A stretch of DNA of 16,360 nt from Sphingomonadales bacterium (GTDB taxonomy: Bacteria > Pseudomonadota > Alphaproteobacteria > Sphingomonadales > Sphingomonadaceae), in contig JAIVHR010000169.1 in NCBI GenBank assembly GCA_020200935.1, forward strand, positions 1-16,360. The letters are read 5' to 3'. Shown here piece after piece: positions 1 to 6,795 of this stretch (its first letter is position 1; each line of letters opens with the position of its first letter). The position numbers and the translations under genes were made by a program. The notes below the pieces were generated by a model. The model ran no database searches, had not been told where the DNA came from, and worked only from the letters and a program-made list of their open reading frames with translations.

Positions 1-643
1 CTCTCGCGCCATGCGCCGCGAAGGCCGAATACCCGCCGTTATCTATGGCGACAAGAAGGATCCCGAGCCGATCCAGATCGAGGAGCGCGAGCTGATGAAG
101 CTGCTCCACACCGGCCATTTCATGAATAGCCTGGTCGAGATTGATCTGGCGGGCAGCAAATCGCGCACCTTGCCGAAGGACATCCAGCTCCATCCGGTCA
201 CCGACCGGCCGTTGCATGTCGATTTCCTGCGCATCGGCAAGGGCGCCAAGGTCACCGTCGACATCCCGGTCCACTTCAAGGACGAAGAGGAATCGCCGGG
301 TCTCAAGCGCGGCGGCGTGCTCAATGTCGTGCGCCACGAGCTCGAGCTCAACTGCCCGGGCGACAACATCCCCGAGGAGATCATCATCTCGCTGGTCGGT
401 CTCGAGATCGGCGATTCGGTGCATATTTCCGATGTCGATCTGCCCGAAGGCGTTACCTCGGCGATCGACGATCGCGACTTCACCATCGCCGGCGTCGTTG
501 CCCCGTCGATCCTCCGCAAGGAAGATGACGAGGCCGAAGCAGCCGAAGGCGAAGAGGGCGAAGAGGACGTCAGCGCCGACGAGGTTCCCGCCACCGAACA
601 GGAAGGCGGGGAAACCGAAACCGGCGAGGACAAGGGCGAATAG
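1..643 (+). CDS. rplY: 50S ribosomal protein L25/general stress protein Ctc (5' partial)
   Basis: L25 binds 5S rRNA in the large ribosomal subunit. The reading frame is open from base 2, so the true start lies left of the window. The first ATG (11) is internal, because the preceding residues Ser-Arg-Ala join the family's conserved ASRA-x-RREG-x-(I/V)PAVIYG segment. The visible 214 residues cover the 5S-binding domain ([16 protein letters not shown], about residues 60-75 from the ATG) and the C-terminal TL5/CTC beta domain with [12 protein letters not shown]. After about residue 168 comes a long tail of Glu, Asp and Ala, usual for alphaproteobacterial L25. The TAG stop is followed 32 bases on by an intrinsic terminator, so rplY probably ends its transcript here. 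Pth, its usual partner, follows on the same strand. Identification is secure. Confidence 0.95.
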   Translation, partial: SRAMRREGRIPAVIYGDKKDPEPIQIEERELMKLLHTGHFMNSLVEIDLAGSKSRTLPKDIQLHPVTDRPLHVDFLRIGKGAKVTVDIPVHFKDEEESPGLKRGGVLNVVRHELELNCPGDNIPEEIIISLVGLEIGDSVHISDVDLPEGVTSAIDDRDFTIAGVVAPSILRKEDDEAEAAEGEEGEEDVSADEVPATEQEGGETETGEDKGE

Positions 644-675
644 TCCCTCCCCTCCCGGCCCGGCCTTTTGGAAAG

Positions 676-715
676 CCGGCCCCTCCCATCGCGGACGGGC
701 CGGTTTTCTTTTTTT
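676..715 (+). terminator. Rho-independent terminator after rplY
   Basis: CCGGCCC (676-682) pairs with GGGCCGG (697-703) and is followed directly by a T-rich run (704-715, a single C interrupting). A second hairpin, CCGGCC...AAAGCCGG just upstream, shares the left arm and could compete with it. The position 32 bases after the rplY stop fits termination of the rplY transcript. Confidence 0.8.
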
Positions 716-752
716 AGGTGACCGACAAGACGGTGCCCGACCGATGGTCGCA

Positions 753-812
753 CTTCGACAAGCTCAGTGCTAACGGGTTTCCACTGATCCGTTGGGCCTG
801 AGCTTGTCGAAG
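753..812. repeat. REP-like inverted repeat of the sphingomonad CTTCGACAAGCTCAG type
   Basis: CTTCGACAAGCTCAG at 753-767 is perfectly inverted as CTGAGCTTGTCGAAG at 798-812, with a 30-base spacer. Inside the spacer a second stem is possible between AACGG (772-776) and CCGTT (789-793), so the whole element could form a long cruciform or hairpin. From general knowledge, this 15-mer is a frequent intergenic repeat in sphingomonad genomes. It lies between the rplY terminator and pth and ends 26 bases before the pth start, so it would be within a pth leader transcribed from upstream. Confidence 0.8.
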
Positions 813-838
813 GCCGCCTCTCGGGAGGAACTCGAACC

Positions 839-1408
839 GTGCAACTCTGGGCAGGCCTGGGAAATCCCGGCGCGGACTATGCCATGCACCGGCACAATGT
901 CGGCTTCATGGCGGCCGACGCGATCGCCGAAATCCACGGCTTCGGCGCGGTGAACAGGAAATTCCAGGGCTGGGTGCAGGACGGACGGATCGGCGGCGAG
1001 AAGATCCTGCTGCTCAAACCCGCGACCTACATGAACAAATCGGGCCAGGCGGTCGGCGAGGCGATGCGCTTCTTCAAGCTCGCGCCCGAGGACATCACCG
1101 TCTTTTATGACGAGCTCGATCTCGCGCCCTTCAAGGTCAAGGTGAAGCGCGGCGGCGGCACCGCCGGCCATAACGGCATCCGCTCGATCGGCCAGCATAT
1201 CGGCGTCGAGTTCCGCCGCGTGCGGATCGGCATCGGCCATCCGGGAGACAAGGCGCGCGTCACCCGCCATGTGCTCGGCAATTATGCGAAATCCGAATTC
1301 GAGCCGCTGACCGACCTATTGGGCGCGATCGCCGCCGAGGCCGATTGGCTCGCCAAGGACGACGATGCCCGCTTCATGAATGAAGTGGCGCTGAGGATGC
1401 AGGGATGA
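839..1408 (+). CDS. pth: Peptidyl-tRNA hydrolase
   Basis: Pth cleaves the ester bond of peptidyl-tRNAs released from stalled ribosomes, recycling tRNA in the cytoplasm. The 189 residues match the family length. The N-terminal signature GLGNPG-x-Y...HRHNVGF is present with Asn9 and the catalytic His19. KPATYMNKSGQAV (60-72) holds Asn66, YDELDL holds Asp91, and GGGTAGHNG holds Asn112, so the complete set of known functional residues is there. The start is a GTG at 839, supported by GGAGG at 824-828 and by the protein beginning MQLWAGLGNPG. The stop overlaps the next start (ATGA, 1405-1408), which suggests translational coupling to the membrane protein downstream. The rplY-pth order is a conserved pairing. 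Confidence 0.96.
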   Translation: MQLWAGLGNPGADYAMHRHNVGFMAADAIAEIHGFGAVNRKFQGWVQDGRIGGEKILLLKPATYMNKSGQAVGEAMRFFKLAPEDITVFYDELDLAPFKVKVKRGGGTAGHNGIRSIGQHIGVEFRRVRIGIGHPGDKARVTRHVLGNYAKSEFEPLTDLLGAIAAEADWLAKDDDARFMNEVALRMQG

Positions 1409-2262
1409 CCATGGCGACGGGCCGCCGCGCCTGGCTTACATTTCTTCTGCTCTCGCTCGGCGCGGTCGCGGCCGGATCGGTGACCTTGCTGCTGAATCGC
1501 GGCGCACCGTCCTCCGTGCTCTTCAACCCCGCCGGCTGGCTTATCGGCCTCGCGCTCTCGCTCCTCCTGCTCTGCTTCGGTGGCGGTCCCGGCATTCAAC
1601 GCGCGATCCTCGCGATCACGCCGATCGGTCTCGCGGCGACGTTGCTCGCCGCTCCGGTGGAAGCGGTCCATCGCTGGATCGATATCGGCCCGATACATGC
1701 CAATATGGCGGCGTTGCTGATTCCCGCCGCAATTGTCGCGATCGCCCGTACGGGACTTCGCCACCCGTTCACGCTGTGCGCGATCGCGGCGATCGCGACG
1801 CTGCTGATCGCCCAGCCCGACGCCTCGCAGGCGACGGCCTTCCTGCTCGCCTGCTGGGTCGGACTGATCCGCGAGCGCATATCCGGGCGAGCAAAGCTCG
1901 CCGCCTTGGCCCTTGCGGCGGTCCTTGCCGCCGTCGCCTGGCTACGCCCCGACCCGCTCGAAGCGGTCGCCGAGGTGGAAGGCATCGTCAGGCTCGCCTG
2001 GTTGCTCTCGCCCGCCATCACGATTTTTGGCGTGCTGGCTCTCGCCGGCGCTTCGCTCGCACCGCTTGCGGCGGCGCCCTCGCCGGGCGGCTCGGCGACG
2101 ATGCTCGCCGTGTATTTCGCCACCGTCGCCCTGTGCACCCTGTTCGGCAACTTCCCGGTGCCGCTGATCGGCCTCGGCATGAGCTTTCCGCTGGGTTACT
2201 GGCTCGGCATCGGCCTGCTCTGCGCGCGCAAACCGGATCGACCCGCCGCCCGAACCGCATAG
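1405..2262 (+). CDS. Polytopic membrane protein with degenerate FtsW/RodA (SEDS)-like motifs
   Basis: This 285-residue protein is very hydrophobic, with about eight likely membrane segments. No enzyme family can be assigned firmly. Three SEDS-like patches occur in the right order. HRWIDIGP (89-96) resembles the RWIDLG motif of FtsW, LLIAQPD...TAFLLA (133-148) resembles LLAQPDLGT, and a C-terminal GNFPVPLIGLGMSFPLGYW (248-266) resembles the MLPTKGLTLPLISYGGSS region. SEDS glycosyltransferases run to about 370-410 residues. The missing length falls between the second and third patches, where the large extracytoplasmic loop with the catalytic Asp normally lies, and the SYGG signature is altered. 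The gene starts at the ATG overlapping the pth stop, with ATG 1411 as an alternative. A catalytically dead SEDS relative is my inference; an unrelated membrane protein remains possible. Confidence 0.75.
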   Translation: MTMATGRRAWLTFLLLSLGAVAAGSVTLLLNRGAPSSVLFNPAGWLIGLALSLLLLCFGGGPGIQRAILAITPIGLAATLLAAPVEAVHRWIDIGPIHANMAALLIPAAIVAIARTGLRHPFTLCAIAAIATLLIAQPDASQATAFLLACWVGLIRERISGRAKLAALALAAVLAAVAWLRPDPLEAVAEVEGIVRLAWLLSPAITIFGVLALAGASLAPLAAAPSPGGSATMLAVYFATVALCTLFGNFPVPLIGLGMSFPLGYWLGIGLLCARKPDRPAARTA

Positions 2263-2348
2263 CCCTGGGGCGAAAGTTGAGCCCTCGCCAACAGAACCTC
2301 CACCTCCGCCGGATCTGTGATAGGCTCACCGACAGGAGGAGACCCGCC

Positions 2349-3350
2349 ATGACAGACTTTTCCCGCCGCCAGCTGCTCGCCGGTACCGCCGCGATCGGGG
2401 CGCTTGCCGCGATGCCCGCGGGGGCACGGGAGGAGACACCCTCCCCTGCCGGCGATCCTGACCTTACCGGCAAGTCGATCCTCATCACCGGCTGTTCGTC
2501 GGGATTCGGCTATCTCGGCGCGCTGTATTATGCCCGGCTCGGCGCCAAGGTGTTCGCGACAATGCGCAATACGCCCCGCCCCGAAGGCGAGGATCTGAAG
2601 CGGATCGCCGCGGCGGAAGAGCTCGACCTCCATGTGCTGCGGCTCGACGTGCTGCTCGACGAGGAGATCGCGGCCGCTGTGGAGGCGATCGAAAACGAGC
2701 TTGACGGCGCCGGGCTCGACGTGCTGGTCAACAATGCCGGGATCGGCATTTCGGGACCGGTCGAGCTGCAGGACATGGAGGCGACCCGCCTCGTCTTCGA
2801 CACCAACGTCTTCGGCTATCACCGGCTCGCCCGCGCCGTGCTGCCGGGGATGCGCGCAAAGGGCGGCGGACAGATCTTCATGGTCTCCTCGCAGCTGGGC
2901 CGCGTCATCGTCCCGGGCGCCGGCCATTATTCGGCAACCAAATTCGCGACCGAGGCGCTGGCCGAACAGCTCGCTTACGAGCTCGTGCCACACAATATCG
3001 AGGTGACGATCATCGAACCCGGCGGCTACCCGACCGAGGTCTGGCAGAATCGCAATATCTACACCGCCGCGCTGGTCGAGCGTGCGTCGGAGATCCGCAA
3101 ATCGGGCTATCCGCAAATGGTCGCGCAGATGGGAACCGAGGACGGTTCGGGCCGCAGCACCGATCCGCTCGACGTGCCGCGCGCAATCGCCGAGATCATC
3201 GGCATGGAGCCCGGCACCCGCCCGCTGCGGCGCGCCGTTCATCCGGGTTCGATCCCACAACGGGCGATCAACGAGGTATGCCGCCAGACGCAGCTCTCCT
3301 GGCTCGGCGACACGCCCTACGGCCCGTGGATTCGCGCCGCCCAGAGCTGA
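2349..3350 (+). CDS. SDR-family NAD(P)-dependent oxidoreductase with Tat signal peptide
   Basis: This is a classical short-chain dehydrogenase of 333 residues. The cofactor loop is TGCSSGFG (47-54), followed by a basic Arg73 in ATMRN that favours NADP(H), Asp100, NNAG (128-131), Asn153, Ser181 and the catalytic YSATK (Tyr194, Lys198). All key residues are intact, so it should be active; the substrate cannot be told. Ahead of the Rossmann fold sits SRRQLL (5-10), a hydrophobic stretch and an AGA cleavage site near residue 26. This is a typical twin-arginine signal, which would export the folded protein with its cofactor to the periplasm. The frame is open far upstream, but AGGAGGA at 2334-2340 and the signal peptide fix the start at 2349. 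It may be co-transcribed with the upstream membrane protein, 86 bases away. Confidence 0.88.
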   Translation: MTDFSRRQLLAGTAAIGALAAMPAGAREETPSPAGDPDLTGKSILITGCSSGFGYLGALYYARLGAKVFATMRNTPRPEGEDLKRIAAAEELDLHVLRLDVLLDEEIAAAVEAIENELDGAGLDVLVNNAGIGISGPVELQDMEATRLVFDTNVFGYHRLARAVLPGMRAKGGGQIFMVSSQLGRVIVPGAGHYSATKFATEALAEQLAYELVPHNIEVTIIEPGGYPTEVWQNRNIYTAALVERASEIRKSGYPQMVAQMGTEDGSGRSTDPLDVPRAIAEIIGMEPGTRPLRRAVHPGSIPQRAINEVCRQTQLSWLGDTPYGPWIRAAQS

Positions 3351-3429
3351 TCCGGGGCGCGCGCAATATTTCTTTGTAAAGCATCGCCGAGGAGAGTAAC
3401 CGAGCCGCTTCCTTAGGGGGGAGCGCGCT

Positions 3430-4488
3430 ATGAGCGACGTGATCGTTCTCGAGAATGACGAAGATACGGCTGCGATCACGCCGCCGCCGCCGGTTGAGAT
3501 CGAACAGCCGCCGCCGGCGCCGGAAACGGCCGGCGATCTGATGAGCCCGCCGATCGGCGTTTTTTCCCCCGATCAGACGGTGGCCGAGACCGTCGAACAG
3601 CTGCGCGAGCTGACGCGCACCGCCTTCATCACCTATTGCTTCATCACCGATCCGGCCGGCAAGCTCGACGGCCTCGTCGTCATGCGCGACATGCTGCTCG
3701 CCGAGTCCGACACGACCTTGGGCGAGATCATGCTGTCCGAAATCTTCGCGCTGCATGAGGACATGCCGCTCGCCGATGCGCTGAAGGCGGCGCTGGCCAA
3801 GCATTTTCCGGTCTATCCGGTGGTCGACGATGCCGGCGTGCTGAAAGGGCTGATCCGCGGCGATCGGTTGTTCGCGGAGCAGGCGATCGAGATGAGCGCC
3901 CAGGCCGGCAGCATGGTCGGCGTCGAGAAGGAGGAGCGTTTCGCCACGCCTCTCGTCCGCAGCCTGCGGTTGCGCCACCCCTGGCTCCAGATCAACCTCC
4001 TCACCGCCTTCGTCGCCGCCGCCGTTGTCGGCGTCTTCGAAGACACGCTGAGCCAGCTGGTGATCCTCGCCGTCTTCCTGCCGGTGATGGCGGGCCAATG
4101 CGGCAATACCGGCTGCCAGGCGCTCGCCGTGACCTTGCGCGGCATGACCCTCGGCGATCTCAAGGGCGATTTCACGCGCAAGCTGATCATGAAGGAAGGA
4201 ACGCTCGGCCTCGTCAACGGATTGCTGGTCGGCGTCACCGGGGGGCTGGGCATGTTCTTCTATGCCCAGATGCAGGGCGAGGCGAATCCGTGGCTGTTCG
4301 GCCTTGTCGTGATGTTCGCCATGATCTTCAGCTGCATGATCAGCGGCCTTGCCGGAGCGATCATTCCGTTGACGTTGAAGAAGGCGGGCGCCGACCCCGC
4401 GACCGCCTCGAGCATCTTCCTCACCACGGCGAGCGACATCGCCAGCATGGGCGTCTTCCTGAGCCTCGCGACGCTGCTGCTGCTTTAG
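3430..4488 (+). CDS. mgtE: MgtE-type magnesium transporter lacking the N domain
   Basis: MgtE proteins are inner-membrane Mg2+ channels gated by cytoplasmic Mg2+ sensing. This 352-residue version has a proline-rich, acidic N-terminus (1-33) in place of the usual helical MgtE_N domain. Two CBS domains follow (about 36-95 and 100-155), then an amphipathic linker and a five-helix membrane domain (about 187-352). Family motifs include LPVMAGQCGNTGCQALAVTLRG (217-238; compare LPLLAG-x-GGNAGNQ) and DPATASSIFLTTASD (322-336), whose Asp336 matches the pore-lining Asp of MgtE. Full-length MgtE is about 450 residues, so gating by the N domain is absent, as in other short proteobacterial members. A purine-rich AGGGGGGAGCG stretch precedes the start. 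I see no obvious Mg2+ riboswitch in the 79-base leader. Confidence 0.9.
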   Translation: MSDVIVLENDEDTAAITPPPPVEIEQPPPAPETAGDLMSPPIGVFSPDQTVAETVEQLRELTRTAFITYCFITDPAGKLDGLVVMRDMLLAESDTTLGEIMLSEIFALHEDMPLADALKAALAKHFPVYPVVDDAGVLKGLIRGDRLFAEQAIEMSAQAGSMVGVEKEERFATPLVRSLRLRHPWLQINLLTAFVAAAVVGVFEDTLSQLVILAVFLPVMAGQCGNTGCQALAVTLRGMTLGDLKGDFTRKLIMKEGTLGLVNGLLVGVTGGLGMFFYAQMQGEANPWLFGLVVMFAMIFSCMISGLAGAIIPLTLKKAGADPATASSIFLTTASDIASMGVFLSLATLLLL

Positions 4489-4519
4489 CTGGAAACCGCG
4501 CCAGCACATGACTAGGTAG

Positions 4520-4543
4520 CCCTCTCCCCGGACGGGGAGAGGG
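4520..4543. repeat. Perfect 10-bp palindrome covering the ychF Shine-Dalgarno
   Basis: CCCTCTCCCC (4520-4529) and GGGGAGAGGG (4534-4543) are exact reverse complements around a GGAC loop. The right arm is the only Shine-Dalgarno-like sequence ahead of ychF, ending 7 bases before its ATG at 4551. Folded RNA would therefore hide the ribosome site. No T-run follows, so it is not an intrinsic terminator. A related, weaker copy lies at 14265-14285. Confidence 0.75.
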
Positions 4544-4550
4544 AGATACT

Positions 4551-5651
4551 ATGGGTTTCAAATGCGGCATCGTCGGATTGCCCAATGTCGGCAAGTCGAC
4601 GCTCTTCAACGCGCTGACGCAGACGCAGGCGGCGCAATCGGCCAACTATCCCTTCTGCACGATCGAGCCCAATGTCGGGAAGGTCGCGGTGCCCGATCCG
4701 CGCATCCACCGGATCGGCGAAATCGCCAAATCGGCGCAGATTATCGAGACGCAGCTCGAATTCGTCGATATCGCCGGGCTCGTCCGCGGCGCATCGAACG
4801 GAGAAGGGCTCGGCAACCAGTTCCTCGCCAATATCCGCGAGGTCGACGCGATCGTCCATGTGCTGCGCTGTTTCGAGGATGACGACATCCAGCATGTCGA
4901 CCAGCGGATCGATCCGATCGCCGATGCCGAGACGGTCGAGACCGAACTGCTGCTCGCCGACATGGAATCGCTCGAACGGCGGGTCGAGAATGCCAAGCGC
5001 CGCGCGACGAGCGGCGACAAGGAGGCGAAGGCCATAGTCAACGTACTTGGACAGGCGCTCGATCTGCTCAAGGACGGTAAGCCAGCCCGGCTGACCGAGC
5101 CCAAGGACGACGACGAGGCGCGCGTATTTCGCGAGGCGCAGCTCCTGACGGCAAAGCCCGTGCTCTATGTCTGCAATGTCGGCGAAGAGGATGCCGCGAA
5201 CGGCAACGAACACAGCGCGCGCGTGTTCGAGAAAGCCAAGGCCGAGGGCGCCGAAGCGGTCGTCATCTCGGCCGCGATCGAAGCCGAGATCGCGACCATG
5301 CCGCCCGACGAACGCGCCGATTTCCTCGCCGATCTCGGGCTCGAGGAAACCGGCCTCGCCCGCGTCATCGGCGCCGGATACGAGCTGCTCGACCTGATCA
5401 CCTTCTTCACCGCCGGCCCCAAGGAGGCGAAAGCCTGGACCGTTTCACGCGGCGCCAAGGCACCGCAGGCCGCCGGCGTCATCCATTCCGATTTCGAACG
5501 CGGCTTCATCCGCGCCGAAACGATCGGCTATGAAGACTATCTGGCGACCGGCGGCGAGGCCGGCGCCCGCGAGGCCGGCAAGCTGCGCCAGGAAGGCAAG
5601 GAGTATGAAGTCTCCGACGGCGACGTCATGCTGTTCAAATTCAACGTCTGA
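4551..5651 (+). CDS. ychF: Redox-regulated ribosome-binding ATPase YchF
   Basis: YchF (OLA1 family) is an Obg-like P-loop ATPase that binds ribosomes and is linked to translation and the oxidative-stress response. The 366 residues match the family almost exactly in length. The P-loop GLPNVGKST is at 9-17 and the switch motif DIAGLVRGAS at 73-82. NVGE at 209-212 replaces the GTPase NKxD motif, which explains ATP rather than GTP use. A helical insertion spans about 125-200, and the TGS domain fills the C-terminus (about 281-366, ending DVMLFKFNV). Cys36 in PFCTIEPN corresponds to the conserved redox-sensitive cysteine described in E. coli YchF. In many alphaproteobacteria ychF directly follows pth; here three genes lie between. 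Its ribosome site sits inside a palindrome. Confidence 0.97.
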   Translation: MGFKCGIVGLPNVGKSTLFNALTQTQAAQSANYPFCTIEPNVGKVAVPDPRIHRIGEIAKSAQIIETQLEFVDIAGLVRGASNGEGLGNQFLANIREVDAIVHVLRCFEDDDIQHVDQRIDPIADAETVETELLLADMESLERRVENAKRRATSGDKEAKAIVNVLGQALDLLKDGKPARLTEPKDDDEARVFREAQLLTAKPVLYVCNVGEEDAANGNEHSARVFEKAKAEGAEAVVISAAIEAEIATMPPDERADFLADLGLEETGLARVIGAGYELLDLITFFTAGPKEAKAWTVSRGAKAPQAAGVIHSDFERGFIRAETIGYEDYLATGGEAGAREAGKLRQEGKEYEVSDGDVMLFKFNV

Positions 5652-5684
5652 CGTCGTTTAGCAGGCATTCGCAGGAGTTTCCCC

Positions 5685-6131
5685 ATGCGTTATTTCGAGG
5701 ATATCGAGGTCGGGTCGCGATCGAGCTTTGGTCGCTACGAGGTGACGCGCGAGGAGGTTATCGAGTTCGCCTCCAAATACGATCCCCAGCCCTTCCACCT
5801 TTCCGACGAAGCCGCGGCGCAGACCTATTTCGGCAAGCTCTCCGCGTCGGGCTGGCACAGCTGCGCGATGACGATGCGGATGCTGGTCGACAATATGAAA
5901 GGCGAGAAGAGCGCCGGGCTGGGTTCGCCGGGGCTCGATGAGATTCGCTGGCTAAGACCCGTCTATCCCGGAGACGTGCTGCGCGTCGAGACCGAGATCG
6001 TCGACAAGACACCCTCCAAGAGCCGGCCCGACATGGGCTCCTTCAAGAGCCTCGTCACTGTCTTCAACCAGGAAGATCAGCCGGTCATGACGATGAAGTC
6101 GATCGGGCTGATCAGAAAACGGCCGGAATAG
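5685..6131 (+). CDS. MaoC-like (R)-specific enoyl hydratase family protein
   Basis: This 148-residue protein has the single hot-dog fold of MaoC/(R)-hydratase proteins, which add water to enoyl-CoA thioesters or catalyse related steps. The hydratase-2 motif is recognisable as FASKYDPQPFHLSDEAA (28-44), with Asp33 and His38 as the catalytic pair. The opening FEDIEVG-x-x-x-x-FG and RPVYPGDVLRVE (about 91-102) are further family landmarks. It starts at an ATG 33 bases after ychF with AGGAG at 5673-5677, so it is probably in the same transcript, a common arrangement in alphaproteobacteria. The exact thioester substrate cannot be read from the sequence. The TAG stop lies inside the outer arm of a large inverted repeat shared with the end of the convergent apt gene. 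Confidence 0.9.
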   Translation: MRYFEDIEVGSRSSFGRYEVTREEVIEFASKYDPQPFHLSDEAAAQTYFGKLSASGWHSCAMTMRMLVDNMKGEKSAGLGSPGLDEIRWLRPVYPGDVLRVETEIVDKTPSKSRPDMGSFKSLVTVFNQEDQPVMTMKSIGLIRKRPE

Positions 6132-6217
6132 TCGTGCTCCTGCGAAAGCAGGAGCCCTAAGCGGCTGAGGGAATCACTTGCGGCCCTGGGCTCCTGCCTT
6201 CGCAGGAGCACTATTCC
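6125..6217. repeat. Large symmetric inverted repeat between convergent maoC-like gene and apt
   Basis: The arms at 6134-6157 and 6188-6211 are inverted copies matching at 23 of 24 positions. Each arm is also a hairpin by itself, an 8-bp GCTCCTGC/GCAGGAGC stem with GAAA or CTTC loops. The symmetry continues outwards (GGAATAGT at 6125-6132, ACTATTCC at 6210-6217, one bulged base), taking in both genes' stop codons. It probably acts as a bidirectional transcription barrier or mRNA 3' end protector. It has no T-tract, so it is not a standard intrinsic terminator. I recall GCTCCTGC...GCAGGAGC elements as dispersed repeats in sphingomonads. Confidence 0.8.
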
Positions 6218-6747
6218 CCCTCGAATTCGACGAGCGAACCGACCATGATCCCCTCGGCTTCCAACCTTTCGGCGCCGCCGAGATCGGGAAGGTTGACGAC
6301 GAACAGCGCTTGGGTGACCCGCGCGCCCGCTTCGCGCAGCATGCCGAGCGCCGCGCATGCCGTACCCCCGGTGGCGATCAGATCGTCGATCAGCAGCACA
6401 TTCTGATCGCCACGGATCGCATCGTCATGCATTTCGAGGCTGTCGGACCCATATTCGAGCGCGTAATCGACCGAACGCTTGCCGCCAGGGAGCTTGCCCG
6501 GCTTGCGAACGAGCACCAGCCCGACGCCCAACGCCTTGGCGACCGCCGCACCGAAGACGAAGCCGCGCGCCTCGATCGCGGCGACCAGATCGATATCGCC
6601 CGAGGCCAGCGCCGCCAGCCGGTCGATCGACTTGGCGAACCCCTCGGCATCGAGCAGCAGGGTCGTGATGTCGCGAAAGGCGATGCCCTGGGTCGGGAAG
6701 TCGGGAATCGTCCGGATCAGCGCCTTGAGATCGTCATTGCCGCTCAT
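6211..6747 (-). CDS. apt: Adenine phosphoribosyltransferase
   Basis: Apt makes AMP from adenine and PRPP in purine salvage and is a soluble homodimer. The 178 residues are of normal length. The N-terminal IRTIPDFPTQGIAFRDITTLL (11-31) and ARGF (60-63) are diagnostic for Apt within the PRTase family. The PRPP-binding loop VLLIDDLIATGGTA spans 117-130, with the acidic pair at 121-122. The flexible loop RKPGKLPG (81-88) and VDYALEYG (93-100) are also present. It lies 48 bases downstream of petC on the same strand and is probably read from the bc1 promoter. No strong Shine-Dalgarno is visible, and the start codon lies within a nested palindrome (6744-6789). Its stop codon lies in the inverted repeat shared with the MaoC gene. 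Confidence 0.96.
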   Translation of the reverse strand: MSGNDDLKALIRTIPDFPTQGIAFRDITTLLLDAEGFAKSIDRLAALASGDIDLVAAIEARGFVFGAAVAKALGVGLVLVRKPGKLPGGKRSVDYALEYGSDSLEMHDDAIRGDQNVLLIDDLIATGGTACAALGMLREAGARVTQALFVVNLPDLGGAERLEAEGIMVGSLVEFEGE

Positions 6748-6789
6748 GCCGTCACCCGGCCTGCGCGAGGACCGGCGAGTCCGGCATGA
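6744..6789. repeat. Nested palindrome containing the apt start codon
   Basis: TCATGCCG (6744-6751) pairs with CGGCATGA (6782-6789). Inside it, CCGGCCT (6756-6762) pairs with AGGaCCGG (6768-6775, one bulged base) around a five-base loop. In the - strand mRNA this makes a two-tier hairpin whose 3' arm contains the apt ATG. It fills nearly all of the 48-base petC-apt gap. It may be another dispersed repeat, a partial terminator, or a translation control for apt. Confidence 0.6.
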
Positions 6790-6795
6790 CGCAAG

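Noticed and set aside
753..812. CRISPR or insertion-sequence end
   Set aside because: Only one inverted pair is present, with no regular spacers, no transposase and no target duplication; a REP-like repeat fits better.
1776..2348. N-terminal extension of the dehydrogenase frame
   Set aside because: It overlaps the upstream membrane protein in another frame; the AGGAGGA site and signal peptide support the start at 2349.
3351..3429. Mg2+-sensing riboswitch before mgtE
   Set aside because: The 79-base gap is too short for a known M-box, and no conserved core could be seen.
2196..3479. Long open frame on the - strand (about 427 codons) opposite the dehydrogenase
   Set aside because: It is fully antisense to a gene with an intact SDR active site; its translation has no recognisable domain and is rich in Arg, Ala and Gly as expected of a shadow frame in high-GC DNA.
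3268..4509. Long open frame on the - strand (about 413 codons) opposite mgtE
   Set aside because: MgtE is certain on the other strand. The antisense product is full of Glu, Gln, His and Asp with no domain, a typical mirror of hydrophobic codons.
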